A stretch of DNA of 64,000 nucleotides from Pelobates cultripes (GCA_933207985.1 OW240913.1:104768605-104832604), one strand, 5' to 3'. Positions 1 to 11,340 are shown, numbered from the stretch's first letter. Made by a program: numbers and translations. The notes: a model not told the origin generated them from the sequence alone.

Positions 1-594
1 CCAAGATGGCAGCGTATCGCGGCTAATCACGTGTTCTGTGAATATAAAAAATCTTCATAGGACAGTATGTATATATAAAACTAGAGTTAAGAAGATAATT
101 GTAACACTCACAATTTTCCAAACCCATATAAGTAGACTCTGAACTGTAATAGCGGTTTCATCAGTTATATGCAGGCACACAGGCAGATTCAGGTCCCCCA
201 GTAGTTGTTGATTTCAGGAACCAAACGCAGGATAAATTGAGACTTTTATTTGAAGAAAAAGTAATAAAAAAGTAAGCACAACACGTTTCGACCATGCAAA
301 GATAGGTCTTCCTCAGGTGCATATAACAAGGTAAATGAACATTACATTATTTTATACCTCTAATAAATTAGTTCAAACTAACACAAATGTGAATAAAAAC
401 AAAAACCAACCCCTTTGTTCATATAAGGGAATTCTGGGTTGAAACTGCCTCATTCAATATGGGGAGCAAAGCTATCTACTCCAATAGGCGTCCGGATGAC
501 CTTCCCAAGATGGCCGCATATCGCGGCTAATCATGTGTTACTGGTACTTCTGGTTTCCGTCCGAAGTGTATTTTTCCGTTGGGTGTCAAGATTG
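1..594. repeat. Unclassified interspersed repeat with near-direct duplication
   Basis: The first 35 bases and 505-541 are near-identical direct copies (both contain CCAAGATGGC and ATCGCGGCTAATCA). The DNA between them holds a hairpin/AATAAA module (245-317). The sequence after the second copy (540-594) leads straight into the CA array. This could be a repeat-family end duplicated around an insertion, or two copies of one dispersed repeat. No coding potential is visible and I cannot name the family. Confidence 0.45.
180..317 (-). mobile_element. Retroposon-like hairpin/AATAAA module, copy A
   Basis: Read on the minus strand, it starts with CCTGAGGAAGACC (317 downward), continues to GGTCGAAACGTG (about 281-292), and then has a polyadenylation-type AATAAA (plus-strand TTTATT at 245-250). 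This is the order seen in the copies at 14.0-14.2 and 31.5-31.7 kb. No target duplication was found, so the outer end at 180 is approximate. Function unknown; probably the 5' end and 3' signal of a short non-autonomous retroposon. Confidence 0.4.
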
Positions 595-838
595 TATACA
601 TACAAACACACACACACGACACATACATACAGACACACACACAGACACACACATACATACAAACACACACACATAAACATGCAAACACACACACACATAC
701 ATAAACACACACACACATACATACACACACACACACACACATGCACACATACAGAGAAACATTCATACAGACACACATACAGACACACATACAGACACAC
801 ATACACAAGCACATACATATACAGACACATATACAAAA
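595..838. repeat. Compound CA/CATA/CAGA microsatellite
   Basis: About 240 bp of interrupted CA dinucleotides with ACAT and ACAG variants. The open frames across it translate to His/Thr or Cys/Val strings and are not genes. It is the internal array of the hAT-type element ending at 1130. Confidence 0.95.
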
Positions 839-1130
839 TGTTTTAGTCACCCTCCTGTTTTTTACCTTTTAGGTGCAAGAGGGTGACTTTCCCTGGGGTC
901 CAGGGCTCAGCCTCCTCTCCTTCCTCCTCCCATGCGGCTCTCTATGATTGCTGGGAGGAAGTGACCGGCGCAGTCACTTCCTCACAGCTCTGATGTCACT
1001 CAGGGAGCCCAGTCACGCTGTTAAAGCTCTGACCGGGCCCCCTGGTAATTTATTGCCATTGGGTGGCCCTAACAGCATGGGCCACCCGATGAGCCCCTTC
1101 AATGAGGGCACTGCGGTAGTTCCGCCACTG
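595..1130 (-). mobile_element. Non-autonomous hAT-type element with CA array
   Basis: The minus strand from 1130 begins CAGTGGCGGAACTACCGC, a hAT-like terminal sequence. It continues through about 280 bp of GC-richer DNA that matches the element at 52.03-53.1 kb read on the plus strand (shared words include the CTGGGAGGAAGTGAC type and GGGGTCCAG). It then runs into the CA array at 595-838. The distal terminal repeat and the 8-bp target duplication are not visible, so the element is probably truncated or its end has decayed in the microsatellite. No transposase is encoded. Confidence 0.6.
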
Positions 1131-2360
1131 GAACCTAGGTCTTGGTTTAGGTCTTAGTTCCTATTCTAACAATTAAGTGGTGGGGCATAGATAATATTTT
1201 ATGGTAACACGAGGCTTCCTTTTGTCTTCTTTATCTAATGTACCTGTACATTCATTTAATGAAAGTTATTCGTTTATAGTTTAAGCTATCCCTCTGTACT
1301 TTATATCCAGCAATTTTAACTTTCCAGATTCATAATGATTAAACTACCCAGAAACAAATACCCAAATTATACTGTGACATTTGAACTAATGTATTTGTTT
1401 CATTGATTTATCTTATTTCACCTACAGGGATAGTGTTGAATACATGAAGTTATATATCAAGTCTATGGGACTCATGGAATTTAGCATCAACTGGACAGTA
1501 TAAATGTAGATCTTACTAGGTAATGAATCACTTTATTACTGGTCCCAAGAGAAATGTATGTTTATAGACTAGAAAGAAGAAAACCCTATAATGTTCAGGT
1601 AATAAACGTATAGCTGGTAATATAAAGGTCACCGATATGTAGAATATTATGACATCATATTTAATACAGTCTCTAGGGTAACTAAAATACATATTAATGC
1701 TATTCAAGCTGACTTAACCTCATGCATTTTATTATTCATAGACTAAGTACTGTTTAGACACATCTATACAAATATGTATTGCAGAACCAATACGAACAAA
1801 AAAGAAATTGAGAAGCTATTTTGAGACTGTTCTTAACTATCATTTTAGAGTCTCTCTCAAATAAACAGGTTAATTCTCTTAAGTAACATGTGCAGAAATG
1901 GAAACCATATTTCAAAATGTATACATACTACATATAAGCGAGTGAAGAATTTTTTCAACTTAATTATTTTGGCTAACATTTAGCAATTCTGTTTTCAACA
2001 CACTGCTTTTCACTCTTTAGTGAATCAAATATGTTATATTTTATGAACTCTGCTGATCAGAGAGGTCAGAAATGTGAAAGGACATCAAAGTGCAACATTG
2101 AACATGGAGATTTATTTTGTACCGAACTGCCAAATGGCTCCAATTTGGGCAGATCAGGTGATTTTGGTTGAATTCCGGAATTCTGAGCTAAAATATACAG
2201 ACGTATAACGGACTAATAAAATTGTGCAATGCTGAACATGCATGGATGGAGTGATTTCAATATTCTGAATACCTGTGGTAAAAAGAGATGACTGATAAAA
2301 AAAAGCAGATTGTTTGAGTGAGTCTAGAAGCAGTAGCCCTGTAGTTTAAACCTTGCAATG
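1131..2360. other. AT-rich intergenic stretch, nothing recognised
   Basis: AT-rich DNA with no long frame, no structured repeat and no tRNA-like or LTR ends that I can see. Confidence 0.6.
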
Positions 2361-2364
2361 TAAA

Positions 2365-2640
2365 ACATTACTAATTTGTAGAAAGTGCAAGGTTTGCATA
2401 GTAGGGTTAAACATACCATTAGTAGCTGTCTTATAGACAGCCACTAGAAGCGCTTCCTGTGCCACAACCAAATGAAACTCGGTCATGTGACCAAGTGCAG
2501 CTCATAGGAAAGTATTTGAATTCAATGAACTTGCATGGATGCTCTATGAGGACCATGAGCTAGAAAGCAATGCCTGGCAGATGATGGGAAGCAGAGTGAG
2601 CAACAGCACGGTGGGAGTCTCAACACTAGAAAAGTGAAAC
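2365..2640. repeat. Remnant of TTAA-type MITE family
   Basis: Contains the internal modules shared with better preserved TTAA MITEs in this window: a GACAGCCACTAGAAG word (compare 20.86 kb), a TGTGCC..CAACC stretch, and a CATAGGAAAGTATTTGAATTC word (compare 20.97 kb). Both TTAA ends are unclear, so this is a degraded copy. Confidence 0.4.
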
Positions 2641-2842
2641 ATTTTCTTTTACCATTTTTATTGCAGTTGGGTAGGGCTGCAATCTAACTATAGCCTATGG
2701 CACATTTGAATTCCTAATGCTGTAGTGTTTTTTTTTTATAAATATGTTATAAATATAGATTTTTAATATTTTTTTGCTAATGTTTTTCACTCTATTTTTT
2801 ACTTTTTCTCACTTGATCAAATGGCAGGAAAATTTTATATTC

Positions 2843-4359
2843 CAGTGAGGGGCAAAGGTATTTGATCCCCTGCTGATTTTGATAGGTGTATTTTAACAGT
2901 GAGAGACAGAACAAAAAACAAATCCAGAAAAACGCATGACAAAGAAGTTATACATTTATTTGCATGTTAATGAGTGAAATAAGTATTTGACCCCTTTGAC
3001 TTAGTACTTGATGGCAAAACCCTTGTTGGCAATCACAGAGGTCAGACGTTTCTTGTAGTTGGCCACCAGGTTTGCACACATCTCAGAAGGGATTTTGTCC
3101 CACTCCTCTTTGCAGATCCTCTCCAAGTCATTAACGTTTTGAGGCTGACGTTTAGCAACTCGAACCTTTATCTCCCTCCACAGATTTTCTAGGGGATTAA
3201 GGTCTGGAGACTGGCTAGGCCACTCCAGGACATTAATGTGCTTCTTCTTGAGCTACTCCTTTGTTGCCTTGGCTGTGTGTTTTGGGTCATGCTGGAATAC
3301 CCATCCATGACCCATTTTCAATACCCTGGCTGAGGAAAGGAGGTTCTCGTCCAAGGTTTTACGGTACATGGCCCCATCCACTGTCCCTTTGATGCGGTGC
3401 AGTTGTCCTGTCCCCTTAGCAGAAAAACACCCCAAAAGCATAATGTTTCCACCTTCCATGTTCTTGGGGTCATAGGCAGCATTCCTCCTCCTCCAAACAC
3501 AGCGAGTTGAGTTGATGTCAAAGAGCTTGATTTTGGTCTCATCTGGCCATAACACTTTCACCCAGTTCTCCTCTGAATCATTCAGCTGTTCATTGGCAAA
3601 CTCCAGACGGGCCTGTACATGTGCTTTCTTGAGTACGGGGATCTTGCAGTCACTGCAGGATTTCAGTCCTTCACAGCATAGTGTGTGTACCAATTGTTTT
3701 CATAGTGACTATGGTCCCATCTGCCTTGAGATCACTAACAAGATCCTCCCATGTAGTTCTGTGCTGTTTTCTCACCATTCTCATGAACATTGAAACTCCA
3801 CGAGGTGAGATCTTGCATTAAGCACCAGACCGAGGGAGACTGACAGTTATTTTGTGTTTCTTCCATTTGCGAATAATCGCACCAACTGTTGTCACCTTCT
3901 CACCAAGCTGCTTGGTGATGGTCTTGTAACCCATTCCAGCCTTGTGTAGGCCTACAATCTTGTCCCTGACATCCTTGGACAGCTCTTGTCCATGGTGGAG
4001 AGTTTGGAATCTAATTGATTGCTTCTGTGGACAGTTGTCTTTTATACAGGTAACGAGCAGAGATTAGGAGCACTCCCTTTAAGAGAGTGCTCCTTATCTC
4101 AACTCGTTACCTGTATAAAAGACACCTGGGAGCCAGAAATCTTGCTGATTGATAGGGGATCAAATACTTATTTTACTCATTGACATGCAAATCAATTTAT
4201 AACTTTTGTGACATGCGTTTTTCTGAATTTTCCTTTTGTTATTCTGCCTCTTACTGTTAATAAAATACACCTACATTTACAATTATAGACTGATCATTTC
4301 TTTGTCAGTGGACAAACATTCAAAATCAGCAGGGGATCAAATACTTTTTTATCTTACTG
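2843..4359 (-). mobile_element. Tc1/mariner transposon, near full length, inactive
   Basis: About 1.5 kb bounded by inverted repeats. Both ends begin CAGTRAG and share GTATTTGATCCCCTGCTG; the right end abuts TA (4360-4361), while the left TA has mutated. A second direct repeat of the GTATTTGA motif lies inside each terminal repeat (about 2982 and 4155), giving the IR/DR arrangement known in Tc1-like elements such as Sleeping Beauty relatives. A strong hairpin at 4048-4112 (GTAACGAG..CTCGTTAC) sits in the right inverted repeat. The transposase gene is on the minus strand and broken. Confidence 0.93.
3001..3993 (-). pseudogene. Tc1-type DD34E transposase pseudogene
   Basis: Family role: binds the terminal repeats and catalyses cut-and-paste transposition into TA. 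The minus strand begins at an ATG near 3993. The N-terminal helix-turn-helix part is legible ([14 protein letters not shown], then ITKQLG and IRKWKKHK). It is ended by a stop after LPRSGA, and further stops and frame changes follow to about 3690. The catalytic half is open at 3253-3693: WPDETKI carries the first Asp and [13 protein letters not shown] the second. A stop (TAG) falls right after AKATKE, and the same frame then continues through [16 protein letters not shown], which supplies the third acidic residue, to [10 protein letters not shown] at the normal end. Total length fits the usual roughly 340 residues. Several disabling changes make it non-autonomous. Confidence 0.93.
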
Positions 4360-4361
4360 TA

Positions 4362-5260
4362 TGTACATATTTTACAGGACACTGATTGACCCATTTTTGC
4401 ACCTTTTTAGTGTTTTCTCCTTATTCAGCTCCTGAATCAACCTATGCTGTGCCGAACTGACATCCGGACGAATTCTGATAAAAAAAAGTTTCTGTCATCT
4501 GAAAAAAAATTATTCAGCACTTTTTACTTTTTAAATTTAATTTATGCAATTTTTATTGGAATAGCGATTTTTATGTATCTTGAAAAATCAGCATCTAAAA
4601 CAGCTTTTTTTTTCCATGTTGCTTTCCAGAACACCAAGTGCCTACATTCACTTAAGTACTTTATTATACCAGGTGCTCCAAAGAAAAGGGATACTTGGCA
4701 TTAAAAATATATACGCATCAGCCATTGGTACCCAGTCCACACAGGTGCATCTCTATTGTTGCTCAATATGTCTGATTTGTCCTTAGGAAATATTCTATTA
4801 ACAGTGACAAGATCCTTAAAGTGCAACAATAAATGTATCATATTATATGTTTTCCAATGGCAAAAAAAACATTTCTATTGTAAACAAAATGAAATGAATA
4901 TGTTCTAAACATTGTAAAATAGCATACAGAAGTATATATCAAAAAGATCCCCTTGTCTCACCATTTTGACAGAAGTATTTTTCTGCCATAGGGAATAATT
5001 AATTAACCTCTACACTCATTTCATTTACTGTACAAAATGAAACTTAGTCCATAAAGCCTTTACTTACCTTCATTTATATTCCAGGACTGGTGTTACCAGT
5101 CAGCAGAGGGATAAGATCCAGGGGTAGATGCAGATCACATCATCAGGAGGGGCATAGCCACATTATATTATGGATGACAGAAAATAAAATGCTATTCATG
5201 CTCTGTGTTAAATTTAAATACACCCTGCTCATTTGTGGTGCTTTGTAATATTCAAACAGA
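4362..5260. other. AT-rich intergenic stretch
   Basis: No coding or structured feature recognised. Short frames at 4444-4786 are not supported by any motif. Confidence 0.6.
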
Positions 5261-5541
5261 ACATAGAAACATAGAATGTGATGGCAGATAAGAACCTTTT
5301 CGGCCCATCTAGTGTGACAAATTTTTTTAAAATACTTTTATTAGTCCCTGGCCTTCTCTTATAGTTAGGATAGCCTTATGCATATCCCAAGCATACTTAA
5401 ACTCCTTTACTGTGTTAACCTCTACCACTTCGGCTGGAAGCCTATTCCATGCATCCACTACTCTCTCAGTAAAGTAATACTTCCGGATATTATTTTTAAA
5501 CCTTTGCCCCTCTAATTTAAGACTATGTCCTCTTGTTGTGG
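5261..5541 (-). mobile_element. 5'-truncated CR1 LINE, 3' end only
   Basis: This is the reverse complement of the 3' end of the CR1 copy at 8.6-10.3 kb. It has the AACATAGAAACATAGAATG tail, the TTCGGCCCATCTAGT block, then the C-terminal coding remnant (antisense of the WNSLPAEVVEV region, here CTATTCCATGCATCC). CR1 retroposons are typically 5'-truncated and end in short ATTCTATG-like repeats, as here. Confidence 0.85.
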
Positions 5542-5729
5542 AACTCTAAATATACTCTCATTCTCATATGTGGAACTCTATAATACACTCATATGTATTA
5601 CACATTACTGCTGAGTTCTATAATATACTCATATGTACTACACATTACTGTGGGGCTCTGTAATACACTCATATGCACTGTATATTATTTTGGAGCTCTA
5701 TAGTGTACTCATATTCACTGTGTACTTTG
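5542..5729. repeat. Degenerate satellite, about 43-48-bp unit
   Basis: Four tandem units of the form GGAACTCTATAATACACTCA followed by TATGTATTACACATTACTG-like sequence. A further unit follows the hAT insertion at 6303-6360. Related degenerate monomers occur at 31.97-32.29 and 39.09-39.31 kb. Confidence 0.75.
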
Positions 5730-6302
5730 TAGTGATGTGCATGGACAAAAAATTCAGCTCGGTTTTGAAATTTGGGTAAGTAAAAATATTTGGCACTTCG
5801 GCAATTCGGTTCAGTTCGGCACTTCCGAAATTCGGAACTTTGGAATTCGGAACATCTGTAGGGCTCCCTAACCCTACCCCTGACCCTACCGCTACCCCTG
5901 ACCCTTCCCCTAACACTTACCCTACCTCTAACCCTACTCCTTACCCTAACCACCACAACCACTTACACATCTATAGGGCTCCCAGTGCCAGGACTGCCAC
6001 CAAAACCACTTACACATCAAAAGGGCTCCCAGTGCCAGGAATTATTGCTTAATTGGCAAGATTCCTGTCATCATTCATGTAATGTTCCCTCTCTCTTTTC
6101 AGAAATCCGAAGCAATTCGGAACTTCAGCAATTCGGTACTTTGGCAATTTGGTTTGGCACTTCCGAAATTCGGACTTTAGCACTTCAGAATTTCTGAAAT
6201 TCGGCACTTCGGCAATTCGGACATTCAGAAGCATCTGAATGTCCGAATTGCCCAAAATGTGTCCGAAATTACATTCAGAACCAAACGAATTGCACATGTG
6301 TA
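5730..6302. mobile_element. Ac-like non-autonomous hAT inserted in satellite
   Basis: The left end is TAGTGATGTGCATG, which matches the TAGNGATG ends of Ac-type hATs. The right end is TGCACATGTGTA, a decayed complement. The flanking octamers GTACTTTG (5722-5729) and ATACTTTG (6303-6310) agree at 7 of 8 positions, fitting an 8-bp duplication. The satellite context could produce this by chance. The interior is built of TTCGGAATTCGG/CACTTCGG words and has no transposase. Confidence 0.65.
5864..5958. repeat. Telomere-like degenerate CCCTAA array inside hAT
   Basis: About 90 bp of CCCTAACCCTACCCCTGACC-type repeats. A direct duplication of a CCACTTACACATC..GGGCTCCCAGTGCCAGGA unit follows at 5959-6042. 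The array is degenerate and internal to a transposon, so it is not a functional telomere. Confidence 0.6.
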
Positions 6303-6360
6303 ATACTTTGAAACTCTATAGTGTACACATATGCACTGTTTATTACTTTGGAGCTAATAC

Positions 6361-6905
6361 ATGCAAATACACACCAAGATACATACATATGTCATTAAAC
6401 ATGTCCACCAGTGAAATGTTTGTTTCGTATGAATGAATTCGTACTAAATAAAAATTTAATTCGCCCATTCCGAATTTCGTCCGTAAACCATTCGTTTTCA
6501 GATTAAATTCGTTTAAAAAATAATTATTTTTCGGCCATTAGGAGGAAAATACAACTACGCATGCGCAAAAAAAAAAGTGAGGAGGGAGCCGGCAGAGCTA
6601 CCAGCTCCCTCTTTGTAATAAATAATATTAATTCCTACTCCCCCCTCTGCATTAAAACCTATGGGGGTCACTATGACTCCCATATTAATAAAAAGGAGGT
6701 TAAACAGCTTTAAAACATTTAAAACTACTAGTCACTGGGGAGCTATTGCTGCCCAGTCGCTAGTGCTGTTCCCCCATGGTGGGAACCCAAATAACAAAAA
6801 TGGTTGGGACATAGTGCCCCCCCGCACCCCTACCCATGACCCCTGGGTGGGGGCTATTAATATAAATGGGGGGACCTAGGGAAATATAGTACACAAATCT
6901 GCAGG
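6361..6905. repeat. Unclassified interspersed repeat
   Basis: An AATTCG-rich segment (6425-6540) followed by a GC-richer block with CCATGGTGGGAACC and polyC/polyG tracts. The composition shift against neighbours and the patterned AATTCG words suggest a non-autonomous DNA element. No terminal repeats or target duplication were resolved. A short frame here has no supporting motif. Confidence 0.4.
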
Positions 6906-7462
6906 GTTTTTTTTGTTTTGTTTTTAGTAACACATCAATATATCAAATCAACAACTTGATATCACGTTTGTGTAAGGCGTTAGGGATCTGTTAGTCCCAT
7001 TTCTACAATTTTTAATGGTCACTTGAGAAAAAAAACACTTGTGGCTAAATAAAAATTTTCTTACAATTATTATTATTTTTATTTTGCAAAAACACCAAAA
7101 CATTTTAATATACTCATTGAATGACCATTCTCATTACACTTTCTGCTTTTCCCTATTTATGTAGATTAAAGCAATCACAATGCAGATGTTACTGTGCAAC
7201 AACTCTCGAGAACAATGAATATAATATTTTTGTAACACATATTGTGCAGCAATAATAAACTCCTAACATTTTACTAGCACTGATCAGCCAATAATTAGCC
7301 CCTACTCCTCACAATAATTAACTCCTACTCTATTTTCCTATTAAAATCTATTGGTGCTAGAAGTAATAATGTAAATATTGAAAGAAGCCTATGACAATCC
7401 ATTATGTATTACTATTACTGCAGAGATACTAGTATTCTCTGAATAACAATTTAACTTGTGGC
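6906..7462. other. AT-rich stretch, nothing recognised
   Basis: No coding or structured feature seen. Confidence 0.55.
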
Positions 7463-7467
7463 AAGTC

Positions 7468-8144
7468 TGTAATGGATCACCTGGCACCCCGACTGGGTAC
7501 CTCCGTTGAAGGATGCTCCTAGCGCTTCCTGAGGGCTCCAAGCACTCCAGCAGACACCATAACCACCGTAGACTCCTTCAGAGAGCAAAAACTGGAACAA
7601 GCTCTTACAAGAGCTTAGCAGTGAATATAGCAAGGAGTATGCAGAGCATAGCAATACCTTGTAGCAGATTTACCCAATAAGAGACAGCACTCCAAATTGA
7701 GGGTGAAGTAGAACTGTTTAAAACTTTATTTAACTTGGAACTAGCCCATATGGTCATTACATTAACATTGCTGTGAAAACTCAATAACATTACAAACAGT
7801 CAAATCATAGCAGGCAACATACAGTGACTTATAACATAATTACAAATTTATAAATGAGTGGGGAAGACCATAATTAACACAAAATGTCTCTCCTGCATGC
7901 AGAATTAGCGATATGCAAATCTACCCGAATATGCAAATTACCAGTCTTGCTATTCAGGTAGTTCATATTACTGTTGCTACCAACAGAGGGCACTACATAA
8001 GCTCCATAGCCAAATCCACCTAGTTGGTAGCAATCCTCAGCAGTACAGGAGAGAAGGCAATACATCCCAGGGGTCATAGTCACATGGCAGGAGACTGGCA
8101 ATCAGTCTTCTCCAATACCCAGTGGCGAGGCTGGTTCCGCCACA
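7468..8144 (-). mobile_element. Solo LTR of an LTR retrotransposon, type A
   Basis: 677 bp bounded by TG..CA (TGTAATGG left, CCGCCACA right) and flanked by the exact 5-bp duplication AAGTC (7463-7467 and 8145-8149). Read on the minus strand it starts TGTGGCGG and contains AATAAAG (plus-strand TTTATT at 7725-7730), giving a U3-R-U5 orientation on the minus strand. No internal gag or pol sequence flanks it, so it is a solo LTR left by recombination between two LTRs. The start is similar to the LTR at 46.1 kb (shared CTCGCCACTG and ATTGGAG words). A 5-bp duplication fits Ty3/Gypsy or some endogenous retroviruses; I cannot decide which. Confidence 0.88.
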
Positions 8145-8149
8145 AAGTC

Positions 8150-8569
8150 CTTAAAAGAAGTGTATTGCTGATTGTGGCCAAGTAGCCACTTCAAATAATA
8201 TACAGGAAAATGCCTTGCTCTTATTTCATATAAAGATTTCACAACACCATTATTTCACAATATCCTTAAAAATATCAGCACTTGCTGTTCAGATACAACT
8301 GCTATTGGTGTCTTAGAACTTGGATTTCCAAGGCTACAAGATTTACTTACAGAATTAAAAAAAACATATGACATTATATTACACATGGCAGTAGATACAG
8401 ATTTCACTTGCATGAAAGGGGGAATCCGAACAAACCCACAGATATTAAAATCATGATGCTATTCACCGGATCACCCCAGCAGGCTGACCTGACCAGATCG
8501 TGCAGATCGGTCCCCCCCTGGACCGGTGGGGGTCTTATCAAGCGTACTTCTATTGCTGTGTCTCCTGAA
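8150..8569. other. Short intergenic spacer
   Basis: Nothing recognised except a GC-richer block at 8460-8540 directly upstream of the CR1 copy. It could be more of the same element. Confidence 0.4.
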
Positions 8570-10334
8570 CACATAAATGAGGAAAGGAAAGGAAAACAAG
8601 GATTAAAAAACAAAAGAAGGAAGGTTTGTAGAAGAGGATCAAGGTCTAGCTGACTGCCTCAATGAATATTTTTGTTCAGTATTTACAGATGAAAATGAAG
8701 GAAAGGGGCCTCAGTTAAGAAAAAGGACAAATGAGTCATTTGTTACATGTGAGTTTACAGAGGAAGAGGTTCTATGTCAACTGTCAAAAGTAAAGACAAA
8801 TAAGTAAATGAGACCTATTGGGATACACCCAAAGTTATTAAAAGAGCTTAGTGGTGTACTAGCAAAACCATTAGCAGATTTATTTAACCAATGATTGTTA
8901 ACAGGAGTAGTCCCAGAAGATTGGAAAATTGAAAGATCGAATGTTGTGCCCATTCACAAAAAAGGTAGTCGGGCAACTATAGGCCAGTAAACCTTACTTC
9001 AGTAGTGGGAAAGAAATGGAAACCATGTTAAAGGATAGGATTGTTGATCATCTAAAATCACATGGATTTCAAGATCAGAGACAACATGGGTTTACTTCAG
9101 GGAGATCATGCCAAACTAATCTTATTGATTTTTTTTGATTGGGTAACTAAAATAATAGATCAGGGTGGTGCAGTAGACATTGCGTACCTAGATTTCAGTA
9201 AGGCTTTTGACACTGTTGCATAGAAGGCTTATCAATAAACTGCAATCTTTAAGTTTGGATTCCAATATTGTTGAATTGGTAAGGCAGTGGCTGAGTGACA
9301 GGCAGCAGAGGGTTGTAGTCAATGGAGTATATTCGAAGCATGGGCTTGTCACCAGTGGGGTACATCAGGGATCTTTTCTTGGACCCATTCTCTTTAATGT
9401 TTTTATTAGTGATATTGCAGAAGGTCTTGATGGTAAGGCATGTATTTTTGCTGATGATACAAAAATATGTAACAGGGTTGATGTTCCAGGAGGGATAAGC
9501 CAATTGACAAATGATTTAGGTAAACTAGAAAAATGGTCAGAGTTGTGGCAACTGACATTTAATGTGGATAAGTGCAAGATAAAACATTGTGGACGTAAAA
9601 ACGCAAGGGCAGAGTACAGAATATTTGATAGAGTCCTAACCTCAACATCTGAGGAAAAGGATTTAGGGGTGATTATTTCTGAGAACTTAAAGGTAGGCAG
9701 ACAATGTAATAGGGCAGCAGGAAATGATAGCAGAATGCTTGGTTGTGTAGGGAGAGGTATTAGCAGTAGAAAGATGAAAGTGCTCATGCCTTTGTACAGA
9801 ACACAGAGTATTGTACGCAGTACTGGAGACCGTATCTCCAGAAGGATATTGATACTTTAGAGATAGTTCAGAGAAGGGCTATTAAACTGGTTCATGGATT
9901 GCAGAATACAACTTACAAGGAAAGGTTAAAGGAACTTAACATGTATAGCTTGGAGGAAAGATGAGACGGGGTGATATGATAGAAACATTTAAATACATAA
10001 AAGGAATCAACACAGTCAAGGAGGAGACTATATTTAAAAGAAGAAAAACTCCCACAACAAAAGGACATAGTCTTAAATTAGAGGGGCAAAGGCTTAAAAA
10101 TAATATCAGGAAGTATTACTTTTCTGAGAGGATAGTGGATGCATGGAATAGCCTTCCAGCTGAAGTGGTAGAGGTTAACACAGTAAAGGAGTTTAAGCAT
10201 GCGTGGGATAGGCATAAGGCTATTCTAACTATAAGATAAGGTCAGGACTAATAAAGGTATTTAGAAAATTGGGCAGACTAGATGGGCCGAAAAGGTTCTT
10301 ATCTGCCGTCACATTCTATGTTTCTATGTTTCTA
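8570..10334 (+). mobile_element. CR1-clade LINE, 5'-truncated and broken
   Basis: Covers the region from just before the reverse transcriptase to the 3' end. The endonuclease domain is absent, as in most CR1 copies. The 3' end reads GGGCCGAAAAGGTTC, then CACATTCTATG and TTTCTATG repeats, the hallmark CR1 tail. The 5261-5541 fragment is the same subfamily. Confidence 0.9.
8640..10239 (+). pseudogene. CR1 reverse transcriptase pseudogene
   Basis: Family role: reverse transcription of the element's RNA at a nicked target. The reading begins near 8640 (LADCLNEYFCSVFTD, typical of the segment before the RT). It has a stop after KVKTNK and another after LADLFNQ, and loses frame near 8960-9180. Motif A (YLDFSKAFDTV) is at about 9187-9219, followed by a 2-base loss that shifts frame. 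The frame 9207-9860 holds SGVHQGSFLGPILFN and the catalytic CIFADDTK (FADD at 9447-9458), then EKDLGVIISENLK. After another shift the C-terminal part continues (RRAIKLVHGLQNTTYKERL, a stop after EER, then RRGDMIETFKYIKG at 9961-10239 through WNSLPAEVVEV). At least four disabling changes. Confidence 0.92.
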
Positions 10335-11340
10335 AGCAGCAGTGCACTCTAACAAGATGGTGGCTGTTCTCTCTCTGAGATATCCCCAAAACACGCAGTG
10401 TGGAATAGACTATCTAAGCTCTACCGAGAACTTCACGGAGTCGCTGGAGAGGCTCTTAAACCTCTTCTAGGATGCCTTGAAGGCACGGCAGGCGGCCACA
10501 GATACTCCATTACAAGGGGAAACTCAGGAGAGCGAGATTCGGTCCAAGAGTAAGCTTCTCCAGGGCATTCACTCTTCTGGCACACATCTACCCACAACTA
10601 CTAGACTGCTCAGGTCAAAGGCCAAGAGGCCAAGAGGCCAAGAGGGGCAAGACCCCAAAGCATTGCACACAGAGATGATGGATAATCCGGCGCTGTGTTC
10701 ATATTGTCCTCTGTTTCTCCCCGATGGTAAAGGACTTGAACTTTGAGAGTTCTCAAGTCAGTGGTGCAAGGATGCAGGCCTGTAACCCGACCTGGGGCAA
10801 GTGGGATGCTCTGCAACTCGTTGCCTTTCTGACACTACCTACTCTTGCACCAGATATCCCAATCTCAGGTGTAGGCTGACTGTTTAATTGCCACAGTATC
10901 TATACAGGGTCTTACCAACCATCTGCTGATACTATCTGATGTGATTATACAATCACTCCTGTCCTGATGATCCCCTTAAATTAATGTGCTCCAGTTGTTT
11001 TATGTTTCTCTATGTTTGTTTACTAAGCTCATCGAGACGCAGCTGTGCAGTAATATTTCTTGTGCCAGTGGTTTTACCCTCATCCTTTAACGAGTGCATG
11101 TCATACTCTGCTGGAAGTTTCCTACCTCCTGTCTTCTACCTAGACATGTCTGATATCTCATGTTAATGTTTTCCACCTCTGTGTCCACAACACATACTAA
11201 GTCTTGTTCGATAACCCACAAAATGTGCAGATTATCCTGACAAGTATGACCTCCCGTGTTTCTCTATTGTCTACATTTCTACTTTGTCATTGTTTGCTTG
11301 TATCACTATTACAAAAATAAAGAATAAATAGGTAAAATCT
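10335..11340 (+). mobile_element. Probable L1/Tx1-like LINE remnant with internal deletion
   Basis: The 5' part (AACAAGATGGTGGCTG at about 10350, then frames with scattered Lys/Arg/Gln at 10477-10746) resembles an ORF1 start. The 3' part lacks coding, is T-rich, and ends AAAAATAAAGAATAAATAG (about 11310-11330), like an L1-type 3' UTR and tail. The bulk of ORF2 is missing. The family assignment is inference from composition and end structure. Confidence 0.35.

Noticed and set aside
3512..3793. 93-residue plus-strand frame
   Set aside because: Shadow of the minus-strand Tc1 transposase.
5864..5958. Real chromosome end or telomere
   Set aside because: Degenerate, 90 bp, and internal to a transposon within ordinary sequence.
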